Shown here: in pieces, positions 8,091 through 17,900 of the stretch
How the letters are laid out: the number at the start of each line of letters is the position of its first letter
Position numbering within the stretch: position 1 is the stretch's first letter
Source: Verrucomicrobia bacterium 12-59-8
GTDB taxonomy: Bacteria; Verrucomicrobiota; Verrucomicrobiae; Verrucomicrobiales; Verrucomicrobiaceae
DNA length: 32,659 nt
Reading direction: 5' to 3'
NCBI GenBank assembly: GCA_002279765.1
Contig: NCCR01000046.1
Coordinates: 1 to 32,659, forward strand
The notes under the pieces: generated by a model
The model's input: only the letters and a program-made list of their open reading frames with translations
Database searches by the model: none
What the model was told of the DNA's origin: nothing
Position numbers and translations under genes: made by a program

Positions 8091-9305
8091 TCAAAAGCTC
8101 CAACGCGCCTGCCTGAGGGCGATGGTAGTGGTGAAAACGCGATAGTTGAGCTTAGCTCCAAGCAGGAGGTTTTTGAGCGTTCCAGGTGAGTCGGGAGTGC
8201 CGTCCAGATCAGAAGTGTAACTGGACGCCGCTTTAAACAGGCTGCCGACGCCCTGCAGCACGGTGGTCTGGACCGCAGAGTTAACCGATGAGGACAGGGA
8301 GTCTGCCGAGCGTTCATCCAAGGCGATCATGGTAACCTTAAGTAGCGGCGGCAGGAGGTGCTGGGTGCCCTGGGGGCTGGTGCCGGAAGCTGCAGGTCCC
8401 ACCAGAGCCGAGTCATAGAGATAAGTGGGGGCGATGGCATAAACGCTGGACGACAAGGTCCCGTTAGTGCTGGTGTTTTCCAACTGCGGCGAAATGATCA
8501 GGGCAAGGATGTTTTCCGCAATGGGCCGGGTGAAGTAGCGCCCTGTGGAGGCCGCCTTATCATTGCCATCCTGCATCCTGCTGGCCAATGCCCCGCTGAC
8601 CGGATCCTGATACCACTGCCTGATCAAGCCGGGGTCATCGCGAAAGGTTGAGCTGTAGATGTCATTCATCTCCGCATTCGGGCTGTACTCCATGAGCCGA
8701 AGACGGCTTTTGAAGGGCACAGATGTCTTGTAAGGCTCCTGTGTGAGAAATTGCGGACGGTAAGATGAATCACTGCCGAATTCCACGAAGTAACCGCGGC
8801 CACAGAGCAGGTTGGTCAGGTTGGCAGTGTTAACCGTGCCTAGCGTGTCGAAACGCACGACCCCAAGCGGAGCCTGGAAAAAGACGGCATGGCCGGGATA
8901 ATTGGTGCCGGAGGTCCCCGAAAGAATGTCGGTGGTGGGCCCGCAGATGAAATGAAGTTCCGACTTTCTTTTATATGCCGAGGGCGCTTTGATATCCTGA
9001 CCGAGTGCGTCCGATGTGATCGACGTCAGATCCGTGGTCCAGTAGGTGTTCAGGGTGGCCTGGCCAAGATTGCGAGAAATCAAATCAAAGGCTCTGCGCG
9101 CCTCACGAAACTGGGAAACCCGCGAGTTGGCCCGCACCCAGGTGCGCTGGACAATGCCGATGACCTGAGTCACCACCAGCATGAGTATGACCAGAAAGGT
9201 GACGGAGACGAGGAGTTCGATCAGGGTGAAGGCGGCTCCCTTGTGACGACGCAAATCGCCTGCGCCGGAGCGTGCCGTGTTAACCATGCGGATTCTGTGT
9301 TTCAT
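8091..9305 (-). CDS. Verru_Chthon cassette protein C, GspJ/PilW-like pseudopilin
   Basis: The protein has 404 residues. It carries a prepilin signal at residues 22-46: KGAAFTLIELLVSVTFLVIL. The cleavage site is Ala25/Phe26 instead of the usual Gly/Phe, and Glu30 is at mature +5. The helix continues as MLVVTQVIGIVQRTWVRANS, followed by REARRAFDLISRNLGQATLN, the segment where GspJ and PilW proteins have 'R..R.A...L...L..A'. Further on, KSELHFICGPTTDIL and GHAVFFQAPLGV are, as I recall, typical of cassette protein C. It starts 12 bp after B and probably shares its transcript. It is roughly twice the length of GspJ. By analogy it would be a subunit of a pseudopilus tip complex. Confidence 0.82.
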   Translation of the reverse strand: MKHRIRMVNTARSGAGDLRRHKGAAFTLIELLVSVTFLVILMLVVTQVIGIVQRTWVRANSRVSQFREARRAFDLISRNLGQATLNTYWTTDLTSITSDALGQDIKAPSAYKRKSELHFICGPTTDILSGTSGTNYPGHAVFFQAPLGVVRFDTLGTVNTANLTNLLCGRGYFVEFGSDSSYRPQFLTQEPYKTSVPFKSRLRLMEYSPNAEMNDIYSSTFRDDPGLIRQWYQDPVSGALASRMQDGNDKAASTGRYFTRPIAENILALIISPQLENTSTNGTLSSSVYAIAPTYLYDSALVGPAASGTSPQGTQHLLPPLLKVTMIALDERSADSLSSSVNSAVQTTVLQGVGSLFKAASSYTSDLDGTPDSPGTLKNLLLGAKLNYRVFTTTIALRQARWSF

Positions 9306-9317
9306 GGCGGGGTGGAA

Positions 9318-9821
9318 TCAGCGGCTTTTAGCGATGAGATGGTTAAACACGACGTACGAGATCCGGTTGGCAGGGTCAAATTTGAAAGAGGGGCTGCTGC
9401 TGGAAGCCACGCGGATGATGACGCGGTGCAGGTAGGGCTCCTGATTCTCAGTCAAAGGCAGGGTGGCCTGCTGCTGGTAGTCGATCTCCGCCACATAACT
9501 GATTTCCTTGGAGTCGGAAGCAACCTCCAGCCCCTGATCGGTGTAGTATTTATTGGCGACGCCGGTGGTCGGAATGTCTGACCACTGCATGTTCTCAAGA
9601 TTGCGGACGATCTGCTCCAGGATGCTGTTGTTGGTGGTGAGCAGCGCGGTCTTGCGCGACATTTCAAGCCCCTGCGGCAGCAAACCGAGGAGGGTGATGA
9701 TCGCCAGCGCCGCAATAGCCACGGCCAAGGCGACCTCGACGAGGGAAAATCCCGCGCGCGAAGAACCAAGCGGGAAAGCACGTTGGCCGGCAAAGGAGGG
9801 AGAAGACGGCAGGAGGTTCAT
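9318..9821 (-). CDS. Verru_Chthon cassette protein B, GspI/PilV-like pseudopilin
   Basis: The protein has 167 residues. The prepilin signal is SSRAGFSLVEVALAVAIAAL, with cleavage between Gly24 and Phe25 and Glu29 at mature +5. The hydrophobic stretch runs to about residue 48 (IITLLGLLPQGLEMSRKT). The short periplasmic domain includes ENMQWSDIPTTGVANK and EISYVAEIDYQQQ. N-terminus and size resemble GspI/PilV, the smallest minor pseudopilin. The start ATG overlaps the stop of A in an ATGA arrangement, so translation is probably coupled and B is likely made in proportion to A. No independent ribosome site is visible. Confidence 0.82.
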   Translation of the reverse strand: MNLLPSSPSFAGQRAFPLGSSRAGFSLVEVALAVAIAALAIITLLGLLPQGLEMSRKTALLTTNNSILEQIVRNLENMQWSDIPTTGVANKYYTDQGLEVASDSKEISYVAEIDYQQQATLPLTENQEPYLHRVIIRVASSSSPSFKFDPANRISYVVFNHLIAKSR

Positions 9822-12800
9822 GGGTTGAAACGTTTGGTTTCGAGGGCATGGAAGCGGTAAAAGGTATCCAGCGGAGTCTGGCTGATGCCCGAGTTTGCAT
9901 AATCCGGAATGCTGACGCTGGTATCGTTGGGGTCGATGTAACGTTCCAGCAGCGTGGAACCGCGATACTCGCTGATCACGGCATCTCTGATTGGATCAAA
10001 AGTGGTGGGATCCGTCGAACGGGCTTTTTTGAGCACCTGGGCGCGCACATGTACACGGAAGGTGTTGCTGCGGGTGGTCAGACGCGCATAGATGTTTGAG
10101 TATGGACGCTCGCGGACATTGTCCCCGGTGGCACGGTTGGCGGTCCAGAAATCGTTCATGATGTCGTTGATCTGGCTTTGGTTCGTGGCGCTGATAACAC
10201 CCTGAGCATTCGTGGTGCCGGAGCCGTCAGATTTCGTCTGGGGTATCAGATGCATATCGCAGATCTGGCTGGCGGAACGGAAGAGCCCCTGATAGGTGTC
10301 CTGACCGCCCGACTGGTGAGAAAACTTGAGGTCAAACTGACGCAGCGTAGCGGGGACATCAATGGGGCGGTGCCAGTAGCGCTGGTCACCGCTGTCATTC
10401 CAGAAGCGCTGATCCCATACAGCGGTGCTGGTATTCTTAGGAGGGGGATAATATTCCTTGGCGGCGGTGACGTGGATGCTGGGAATGGCCGTCATGAACT
10501 CGCCCTTCATCACGGCATGCATGCCGGTGGCACGGCGGATGTTGGTAAAGGGCATGATCTGATAGTTCATGTTGACGCGGCCGGCGATGGAAAGCGGCTC
10601 ACTGATGGCGTAGGGTTCCACCACCGGCATGAAGAAGAGATCGAGCAGGTAGTGATCGCAGGGATCCTGCATGCCGGGATGGCTCTGCTGCGAAACGGGA
10701 TCCAAATTGGTGACCTGGGCGTGCGGCCTGAAGAGCAGGGTCTGCCAGGGCGCAAAGTCCTGGTTGGCGCTCGAGCCGGAAGGCAGGTTGGACGGATTGC
10801 CCCAGACTCCTGTGGGCAGGGAACCGAACATCACCGGCGAGGCGATCATGCGATTGGGCGTCATATAGATGCCGCTGCGCCAGTCGTCGGCATTGTGCCA
10901 GGTGTTGAAGAAATAAGCGGACCGGAAGAATTTGGTCTGACTGTTGAGTGTTTCTGTGCCAGCGTAAAAGTTGCCCTCGTCCGCTTTGTTGATGTACGGG
11001 CCTTCGCGGGCATTGGAAAGACCAGTGTCAAAGTCACCAAAGGCGTTGGCAGCGTTGGCGTAGTCCTGGCTAGGCGGCAGGTCGGCCTGCCGTGGATGCA
11101 GCCCATAATAGGTGTCGCCTCTGGCATCAACGTCGAAACGGGCACCGCCAATCATTTGAAGGCTGGGACTATAAGAGTTATTGTAGGTGTTTGCAGTACT
11201 GGGCTGATTGGAGGCGCTAGATTGAGCAAGCTTGCAACCTGGCTCGGTAACAGCCGAGGAACTGGTGAAGCTGTGTGCCTGGAAGAGCGACGAGTCACTG
11301 GCAAAAGGGTGCGGCACCCACCAACTGCTTGGCACCTTGTACATTGCGGCCAAAGTGCGGTAATCTCCCATGGCAGGCACAATGCTGCGCACAACATCGG
11401 TGCCATTGGGGCCGTCGGGAGCAATGACGGTGAGGCCTTGGGGCGAAACATCGGTGCGGGTTTCCAAAATAAGCGATGCCGCAGTGTCCAGGCGCCCACG
11501 CAGGCCCTGGGCTTCACGACCTCCCTGGGAGTCCTGTGCATTGGCTGCTGGATTGGCAATAGGCACCTGACTCCAGAATGACGCATCTGGGTCGGTGCCG
11601 TAGTCTGGATTGGGCACTCCGTAAAGTCTTCCAATGCAGCCTTCATAGTTGGCCACCCAGTAATGCGGCCCCTGCCGGGCACGGGTGTAAACAATCCGGC
11701 CAAAGGAATCCGTCCTTTCCTGATAAGGATATGATTCCGACAGATTTGGCATGGGCACCTGCGGGGTAAGACTGCCGAAATTGACAGACAAGACCTGCAC
11801 CGGCTGCGCATTTTCCCAATTGTGGGTGTCGTAAATCGAAACCGTGATGTCGCCTGAGGGGAACGTGACCGTCAACGGCTGATTCCGATCCACCGTGATG
11901 AAATCACTGCAGAAGGCATAGTTTTGCAGGGCATTGTGACCTAACGTGTTGTCGTTATCATAATTGGTATCCTTGGGCATGAGCACCACGCCACCGCCCT
12001 GGGAAATCCCGCGGGTGCGCCTGCCGCCAGCAATGGAAGAAGGCCCCGCATGACCACCAAGGATATCCGCACTGCGACCAGTCGCGTAGATGTTGGTATT
12101 AGATTTAATCGGGACGGGGCCGGCGGTGTTGAACAAGGTGTTCCCATTCACCTGCATTTGGGCAATCTTATCGCCGTCCAGCACGACGGTATATTCGGGA
12201 AAGAGGCCGGTGTAGCCGAGGCTGGGGCAGAAAGCTTCGAGCAGCAGCATCACCTGAATGCGCTTTTGATCGGTAGTTAGCTGCACACCATCGGCGAGCG
12301 TCATGTTCCAGTTTTGCGGGTAAAAGCCGGGGTGCCTGGATGGATGCTTTTCAGCCTCTCTCCCCGTCGGATCGCAGCCATAAATATCAAAGGCTTTTTC
12401 AAGGCTGCTTTGCCCGCCATCGACTCCAGGTTGGGTCAGAGGCGGGAAATTAGAAAACCAGACGGCGTTGCCAGTCGGCATGTTCAGGCTCGGATAGGCG
12501 GCGGCAACGGGGATAAAGCTGTCTCCCGGATTGATGCCATAGCGCCAGGCGGTGCCGCCGCCGAGCCCTTGAACCTGTGCGGTTGGCCAGACATCCTGCA
12601 TGGGGAGAGAACCTGTGTCCGGCAACCCGTCCGCCGTGCAGATGAATTGGAAACCAATCTCGGAAATGGTGATCATGCGTCCAAACCCCTTGTATTTACG
12701 TCCGCTATTCTCCCAGATCGCCGGGGAAACCTGGCCGTGCCCTGGTAGGATACCGCCTGTTGCAGAGGCAGCATCCTTGTTGCTGGAGGCGGCATCACCG

Positions 12801-14743
12801 GAAACAGTGACGGAATTGGGCTGCGGGGAAATGCGCTGGCTGGTGAAGGTGTAGCAACTGGAAACGTTGCTTTCACTGTAGGTATACAACCCCGGGTAAT
12901 CATTGCTGTTCACATAGCTGCGCGCATCCCAGGCATTGTTGTTACGGGATGTGATACCGTCGTAAAGATTGGTGCAGCGAATGTAGTCAAAGAACTGAAT
13001 GGCCATCTGGTTGACGTTGTCCTGACCGTATTTGGTCACGTAATTGGAGTAGCTGTTGTTCGGGTTGTAGGAAGTGCCGGGCCAGGTGAGCTGGGACATC
13101 TGGTCCACCAGATAATTGAGCAACTGGGTGTTTCTGGCGATGTTCAGATCACTGCTGCCGCTGCGTGAGTTGGCACGGCGGAAGATGTAGCTGCGGGAGT
13201 AAGTGTCCGAAGCAGAGGAGTTTTTCTGGATCGTGGAACAGAAGGCAATCAGGTTGTCAAAACTGGTGCGCCAGCGAGGCCCCAGAGCATTCTCGTCCGC
13301 CACCGGCCACATGCAAACACGGGGCAGCCCGTGAATGTTGAACTCCGGTGAACGGCTTTGCGCCGTGAGAAAGAAGCGGGAGCGCTCCAGAACGTCATGG
13401 TTAATAAATTCCCTGCCGTTCGGAAGCTTGAACTCAGGCAGCTGCTGGGTGTGACCGGTCTGGGAACGACCCGTCTGGGAACTGTACTCCATATCCGCGA
13501 ACAGCAGCTCATCGACACTGGCATACAGACGGGCTTTGGCAGCGGTGGCCAGATCAATGGCGACGGCGGAGTTGCGCTCCCCATTCTGACCCGAAAAGTC
13601 ATCCTGGGCAAACGGCCGGGTTCCCTCTTCCGAACCACCCGCGCTGATTTTGGGGGTGATGGAGTAGATTTTCTCCTTGAGAGTGACAACCTCCATAGCG
13701 CTGGAGAGTCCGTCCAACGACGGCAGGAGGGGATCAAACTGGTAATAGGGGGCCAGCACCGAGCTCAGAGCCACAGTGGCAGGATGCCCGGGATATCGCT
13801 GATACTCGCCCGTGACGGCCGGGAAATGCGCCCATTTTGAATCCCGCTCGTGAAAGTAGAACGGGGAGGACATGAAAGTGGGTTCCGCCGCAGTGTTGAT
13901 GTTGATTTTACAGGATTCATCGTCCGCCCAGAAGGCAATGCGACCGACGATGGGATTGTCTGTGGTCGCGACACCGGCTCCGGAACTGATGAATTTATTG
14001 GTAGCATCCAGAGCCCCAAGAGTGCCGTCTTCAAGGATGTACAGCCATTCGACCGGCATGGGCAGGCGCAGGTTGTCCGGGTTGGTGGTGTCTGTGGGTG
14101 TGACGACCTGGGCAGAGTAATCCTGACCACCTCCGGAACCATTGGTCGGGGCGGTTTTGGTGTAGGAGAAACCTTCCACCTGAGTGTTTCCCGTCACCGC
14201 ACCGTCGTTCTGCCCGCCGCCACCGTAGTTCCAGGCGGCACGCGGATCCAAAATGGGGAAATAAACAGCATAGGTGCCGGAGGTGAGACCTGGGCGAACC
14301 ACCGGCTCATTGAGATCCACAAAGCGTGCGGGCATTGCGTTCCAAGAGGTGGGCGGCACATGCACGTCGGAATACAGGGAGCTCTCCGAACCCGTCACCT
14401 TCATCGCGGAACTGGAGTAGAGCTTGTATGCGGCATTGAAGGTGCCGTCGGCATTATAGACACGTACCATGCCTGGCTGGGTGGCATGCGTGGTCCGGGC
14501 CGCCGTGGTGGCGGTGTTCTGACCATTTTCAATCTGCGCCTGAACGATGGCGGCGCCGATGTCCCCGAGCTGTTTGGCCGATTTGCCAGCCACGTAGGCC
14601 TGGGTGGACTTGTACTCCATGCGGGTGACCGAGAAAATGGCCACGATCAAGATGGACATCAACGCCACCACGGTAATGACCATGACCAGTGCCATGGCCT
14701 GCCGACGTTTACCGGCAGAGCGGATGAAATGTGCTGCATTCAT
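9818..14743 (-). CDS. Verru_Chthon cassette protein A, giant GspK/PilX-like pseudopilin
   Basis: The protein has 1641 residues. Its N-terminus, GKRRQAMALVMVITVVAL at about residues 11-28 followed by a hydrophobic helix to about 40, is the PilX/GspK type of prepilin signal and lacks Glu at +5, as GspK does. At residues 274-285 it has DDESCKININTA, matching the 'DE.G(K/R)INLNTA' motif of GspK. A normal GspK is about 330 residues, so roughly 1300 residues are extra: large Asn/Ser/Tyr-rich, probably extracytoplasmic, domains I do not recognise. GspK sits at the tip of the pseudopilus with GspI and GspJ, so A may be a tip protein carrying a large surface domain. It is the first gene of the cassette, 128 bp after the giant PEP-CTERM gene, with no Shine-Dalgarno and a T6 run just before the ATG. 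Confidence 0.8.
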   Translation of the reverse strand: MNAAHFIRSAGKRRQAMALVMVITVVALMSILIVAIFSVTRMEYKSTQAYVAGKSAKQLGDIGAAIVQAQIENGQNTATTAARTTHATQPGMVRVYNADGTFNAAYKLYSSSAMKVTGSESSLYSDVHVPPTSWNAMPARFVDLNEPVVRPGLTSGTYAVYFPILDPRAAWNYGGGGQNDGAVTGNTQVEGFSYTKTAPTNGSGGGQDYSAQVVTPTDTTNPDNLRLPMPVEWLYILEDGTLGALDATNKFISSGAGVATTDNPIVGRIAFWADDESCKININTAAEPTFMSSPFYFHERDSKWAHFPAVTGEYQRYPGHPATVALSSVLAPYYQFDPLLPSLDGLSSAMEVVTLKEKIYSITPKISAGGSEEGTRPFAQDDFSGQNGERNSAVAIDLATAAKARLYASVDELLFADMEYSSQTGRSQTGHTQQLPEFKLPNGREFINHDVLERSRFFLTAQSRSPEFNIHGLPRVCMWPVADENALGPRWRTSFDNLIAFCSTIQKNSSASDTYSRSYIFRRANSRSGSSDLNIARNTQLLNYLVDQMSQLTWPGTSYNPNNSYSNYVTKYGQDNVNQMAIQFFDYIRCTNLYDGITSRNNNAWDARSYVNSNDYPGLYTYSESNVSSCYTFTSQRISPQPNSVTVSGDAASSNKDAASATGGILPGHGQVSPAIWENSGRKYKGFGRMITISEIGFQFICTADGLPDTGSLPMQDVWPTAQVQGLGGGTAWRYGINPGDSFIPVAAAYPSLNMPTGNAVWFSNFPPLTQPGVDGGQSSLEKAFDIYGCDPTGREAEKHPSRHPGFYPQNWNMTLADGVQLTTDQKRIQVMLLLEAFCPSLGYTGLFPEYTVVLDGDKIAQMQVNGNTLFNTAGPVPIKSNTNIYATGRSADILGGHAGPSSIAGGRRTRGISQGGGVVLMPKDTNYDNDNTLGHNALQNYAFCSDFITVDRNQPLTVTFPSGDITVSIYDTHNWENAQPVQVLSVNFGSLTPQVPMPNLSESYPYQERTDSFGRIVYTRARQGPHYWVANYEGCIGRLYGVPNPDYGTDPDASFWSQVPIANPAANAQDSQGGREAQGLRGRLDTAASLILETRTDVSPQGLTVIAPDGPNGTDVVRSIVPAMGDYRTLAAMYKVPSSWWVPHPFASDSSLFQAHSFTSSSAVTEPGCKLAQSSASNQPSTANTYNNSYSPSLQMIGGARFDVDARGDTYYGLHPRQADLPPSQDYANAANAFGDFDTGLSNAREGPYINKADEGNFYAGTETLNSQTKFFRSAYFFNTWHNADDWRSGIYMTPNRMIASPVMFGSLPTGVWGNPSNLPSGSSANQDFAPWQTLLFRPHAQVTNLDPVSQQSHPGMQDPCDHYLLDLFFMPVVEPYAISEPLSIAGRVNMNYQIMPFTNIRRATGMHAVMKGEFMTAIPSIHVTAAKEYYPPPKNTSTAVWDQRFWNDSGDQRYWHRPIDVPATLRQFDLKFSHQSGGQDTYQGLFRSASQICDMHLIPQTKSDGSGTTNAQGVISATNQSQINDIMNDFWTANRATGDNVRERPYSNIYARLTTRSNTFRVHVRAQVLKKARSTDPTTFDPIRDAVISEYRGSTLLERYIDPNDTSVSIPDYANSGISQTPLDTFYRFHALETKRFNP

Positions 14744-14767
14744 AAAAAAGGATTATGGTTGAATTTC

Positions 14768-14806
14768 GCGATTTATCTGATGCTACGAAATAGCTTCAGA
14801 AATCGC
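14768..14806. promoter_or_regulatory. 39-bp imperfect palindrome upstream of cassette A
   Basis: Arms GCGATTT, TCTGA and GCTA (14768 onward) pair with TAGC, TCAGA and AAATCGC around a CGAAA loop. This gives 16 base pairs with one mismatch and one bulge. It ends 25 bp before the ATG of cassette A. It could be an operator for a dimeric regulator, a leader hairpin that controls translation of A, or a read-through brake after the giant gene. Minus-strand sequence after the stem lacks an adjacent T-run, so a classic terminator in that direction is unlikely. Confidence 0.5.
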
Positions 14807-14808
14807 AA
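14780..14808 (-). promoter_or_regulatory. Candidate sigma-70 promoter for the cassette
   Basis: On the minus strand TTGCGA and TAGCAT are separated by 17 bp. Each matches four of six bases of the E. coli-type consensus. The -10 element ends about 36 bp before the cassette A ATG. The promoter lies inside the palindrome, so binding to that site would block it. The hexamers are only moderate matches and verrucomicrobial promoters are poorly defined, hence low confidence. Confidence 0.3.
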
Positions 14809-14827
14809 GGTATTTATTTTGTAACTA

Positions 14828-14846
14828 CAGCCAGTGGACTGGCCTG
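14828..14846 (-). terminator. Possible weak terminator of the giant gene
   Basis: About 25 bp after the giant gene's stop, GCCAG-TCCA-CTGGC forms a short stem on the minus strand, extended by two pairs with a bulged G. It is followed by TAGTTACAAAAT and not a uniform T-run. It may only partly stop transcription, leaving read-through into the cassette possible. Confidence 0.3.
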
Positions 14847-14871
14847 ACAGTTCAAAACAGAGGCATTCATC

Positions 14872-14955
14872 TTACAGCATCCGGGAACGGCGCCTTCTCC
14901 AACCCAACGCCATCAAGCTGAGGATAAGGAGCAGCAGCCGTCCGGGTTCTGGCAC
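14872..14955 (-). other. PEP-CTERM sorting signal
   Basis: The last 27 residues of the giant protein read VPEPGR, then a leucine-rich membrane helix, then WRRRRSRML. This tripartite signal is recognised by exosortase in Gram-negative bacteria, by established family knowledge. It implies a membrane-bound intermediate followed by transfer to the cell surface or exopolysaccharide. The exosortase gene is not in this window. Confidence 0.9.
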
Positions 14956-17900
14956 GGTAACCACCATAATGGTACCAGCAGAGTAAAGCTGGCTGATGTC
15001 CCAAGCAAGGTTGGTATTTAGATTTGGCAGATCCGTGAAGTCAGTGGTGTAAGTGCCATTGAGGTTGGTGAAGGTAAATGTCCCTGTGGGTGTGAGGCCT
15101 GCCCAATCAATGAGCTTCCATGTGTCCCCTGCGACGAAAGCAGTGGAAACGAGCCCGTTGGTGGCGGTCACCTGAAGTTTGGCACCGGCGCTGATGGCGA
15201 TGGTTGGCGTGCCAGAGGTGCCAAAGACGAGGCGATCGGCCTCGGCAAGCGTGGTGCCAGCCTGGTTGGAGAAGAGGTCAGTCTTCAGGATACCCGCGAG
15301 CGTGAAGGTGCTGCCCGTCTGCAGAGTGACATTGAATGCCTGGGCGGTGGTGTCTCCAGTGAGCCCCACGCTGAAATTGCCTGTCGAACTGATCGTCACA
15401 TTGCCGCCTGCGGCTGGTGCGATGGTCCCATTGCCATTGAGCGTGCCGTTGATGGTGATATTGCCAGTGGCCCCAGGGGCGATGATGCCCGAGTTCGTCA
15501 GCGTGGCAGTGGAACTAACCGTGACATTGCCTGTTCCGGTCGCAGAACCCGTGGTGTTGTTCACGATCAGGGCTCCCCTGTTGACGGTGGTGCCGCCTTT
15601 GTAGGTGTTTGCGCCAGAGAGGATGATCTTGGCTGCCTGTGATGTATTGAGGTTTAGCGCGAGGAGGTCATCTGTGCCGGAATTTCCAGTGGTGCTTGCC
15701 TCACTGATGACCCCGGTAAACGTGACGGTCGAAGCCGCAAGGGGGTCAACATTGAGGGTCTTGGTTTCTTTGACGCCCGGCAGCAGATCCTGCAGCGTGA
15801 TTTTGCCGGATAAGGTCACCGCAGCACTATCGACCGAGATTGTGGTAGCACCTGTGCTGCCGTTGGCGTTGATGTCGATGTCCTGGGTTACCGCAGTGAC
15901 GGCAGAGCTCTTGATGTAAAGAACGGTGAAAGGATTGAGCTTGTCCTGCACCCAGGTAACAGGGTTGGTGACAGCCGTGTTCGGGCTGGTTACCGTCGGC
16001 GCAGCCATGAAGAACGTCAGCCCTGCGGAGGTGCCGCCGGACGTGCCGCTGGCCACGGTGACCTGTGTGCCATAAAGCATGTTGGCGGAGGTGCTGAAAT
16101 CACTGACACGCGCGATGTTCATGGTGCCGTCCGCATTGAACTGGACAATCTGGTAAATGCCGTTGCGCTCAGGATTGGCCGCCTCGTCCTTCACCAGAAT
16201 GCGGGTACCCACATTCGTCGTGTTGAAGGTGGTGCCATCAATGGTGGTGCCGATGTTGTAGAATGCTCCCGTTCCTGGAACAGCGTCGCCGTTGCCTGCG
16301 ACCGTGCCATTGGCGTTGGCCACAAAGCTGCCGCCCAGCGAACCCAGATTGTCGGACGTGTAGCCCACCGTGCTGCGGTCCACTCCGAGAACCGAGGCAC
16401 CGTTGGTGGCCACCGCCACATTGGCCACTGCAAAGGTGGAATCACCAAGTTCGATGGTGGAACCACCAAGCGCGCCGTTGGCGTTGAGCGTAACCGTGCC
16501 ACTGCGAATGATTGTGGCACCATTGACTGCCGGACCCGTGGCACCGGTGAGCGCTCCGTAGCTGTTGGCGGAATTGGCCAGAGCGAAGTTGCCACCGATG
16601 ACGGTGAAACCACCACCACCCGTAATCGCGCCGGTCACATTTACCCCGCCGCTCAGCGAGGAGGTATTGGTGGCCTGGAAGAGGACATTGCCGCCAGCTG
16701 CGCGGTCCAGCGCAATGCCGCCGGATAGCGTGGTCACCGGGCTGCCGGTGCCATTGCTGATCCTGAGCACACTGACGCCCTCGTAATTGGCGGAGCCAAA
16801 GGTCATGCTGTTGGCGATCGTGCTCGTGACTCCGCCAAAGCGGTATTCAAGCGACAACGTGGTGTCTGGGAATTCCGTATCAGTGGTGGTCCCCACAAAA
16901 ATGCCGCCAGTGCCGTAGGCCGCATTGCTGGTGCTGACGAGTGTGCCCTCTGCAAGGTAGGTGCCACCGGAATAATTGTTTGAGGCATTGTTGATCTCCA
17001 GCACTCCGAGGCCGCCTTTGATCAGACTGCCGCCATCCCCCTGGATGACGCCGGAAAGGCGGGCGTCCGATGTGCTTGCCGCACCACGACCGGACACCAC
17101 CTGGACCAGGCGTGACTTGCGGCCCAGATCAATGCCGTTGGCAAACACGAGCGTGCTGTCCGCATCCTGTGCGCCAAGGATGAGCGAGTCATTGTCTGGG
17201 ACAAAGCCGCCTGAACCCCAGACCAGCGTGTCGCCAGCACCGCCGATGTTCACCGTGCGATCAAAGGTGTAGGTGAGACTGCTGCTGCCGGTGGCGGTAG
17301 CACTGACGGACAGGGTGAGGTCCGTGCCGTTGCCGTTGATGGCGGTGATGGTAGCTCCGGCAGGAATGCCAGCCCCTGTCACTTTGTTGCCGACAACCAG
17401 ACCTGCGGTCGAAGCAACTGTCACCGTGGTGCTGCCACTGGTGGTGGAGCTGACCAGCGCAGCAGAGTAAGCGGCAAAACCACCGCTGCTGACCCAGGTG
17501 AGCTGCCCTGCTCCAGTGCCAAGGAAGCGCTGGAAGGTGCTGTTGTAGCCGAGGCCGATCACGCCGCCTTCCAGATGCACATTGCTGTTCGGAGACAGCG
17601 CCAGTGAGGTGTCGAGACGCAACACGCCGCCCTGAACATAGGTGTTGCCAGTGTAGGTATTGGCTCCGGTGAGCTGGGTAGTGCCATTGCCTGTCTGGAT
17701 CAGATTCACGACCCTGCCGCTGGCTGTATTGTCCGCAATGACCGATGAGATGGTGAGCGAGCGTGATGGATTCCAGTTATGGATGATGAGGTCGGCCGAG
17801 GTGCCGTCCGTATTGTCCAAGGCGCTGGTCAGGATGCCGCCAGTGATGGAGTTCACATGGTTGCCTGCATGAGTGGTCTGCAGGATGGCCCCCTGAATGA

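Noticed and set aside
10178..11581. Plus-strand open frame of 467 codons opposite cassette A
   Set aside because: Cassette A carries recognisable GspK-type features on the other strand, and this frame has none.
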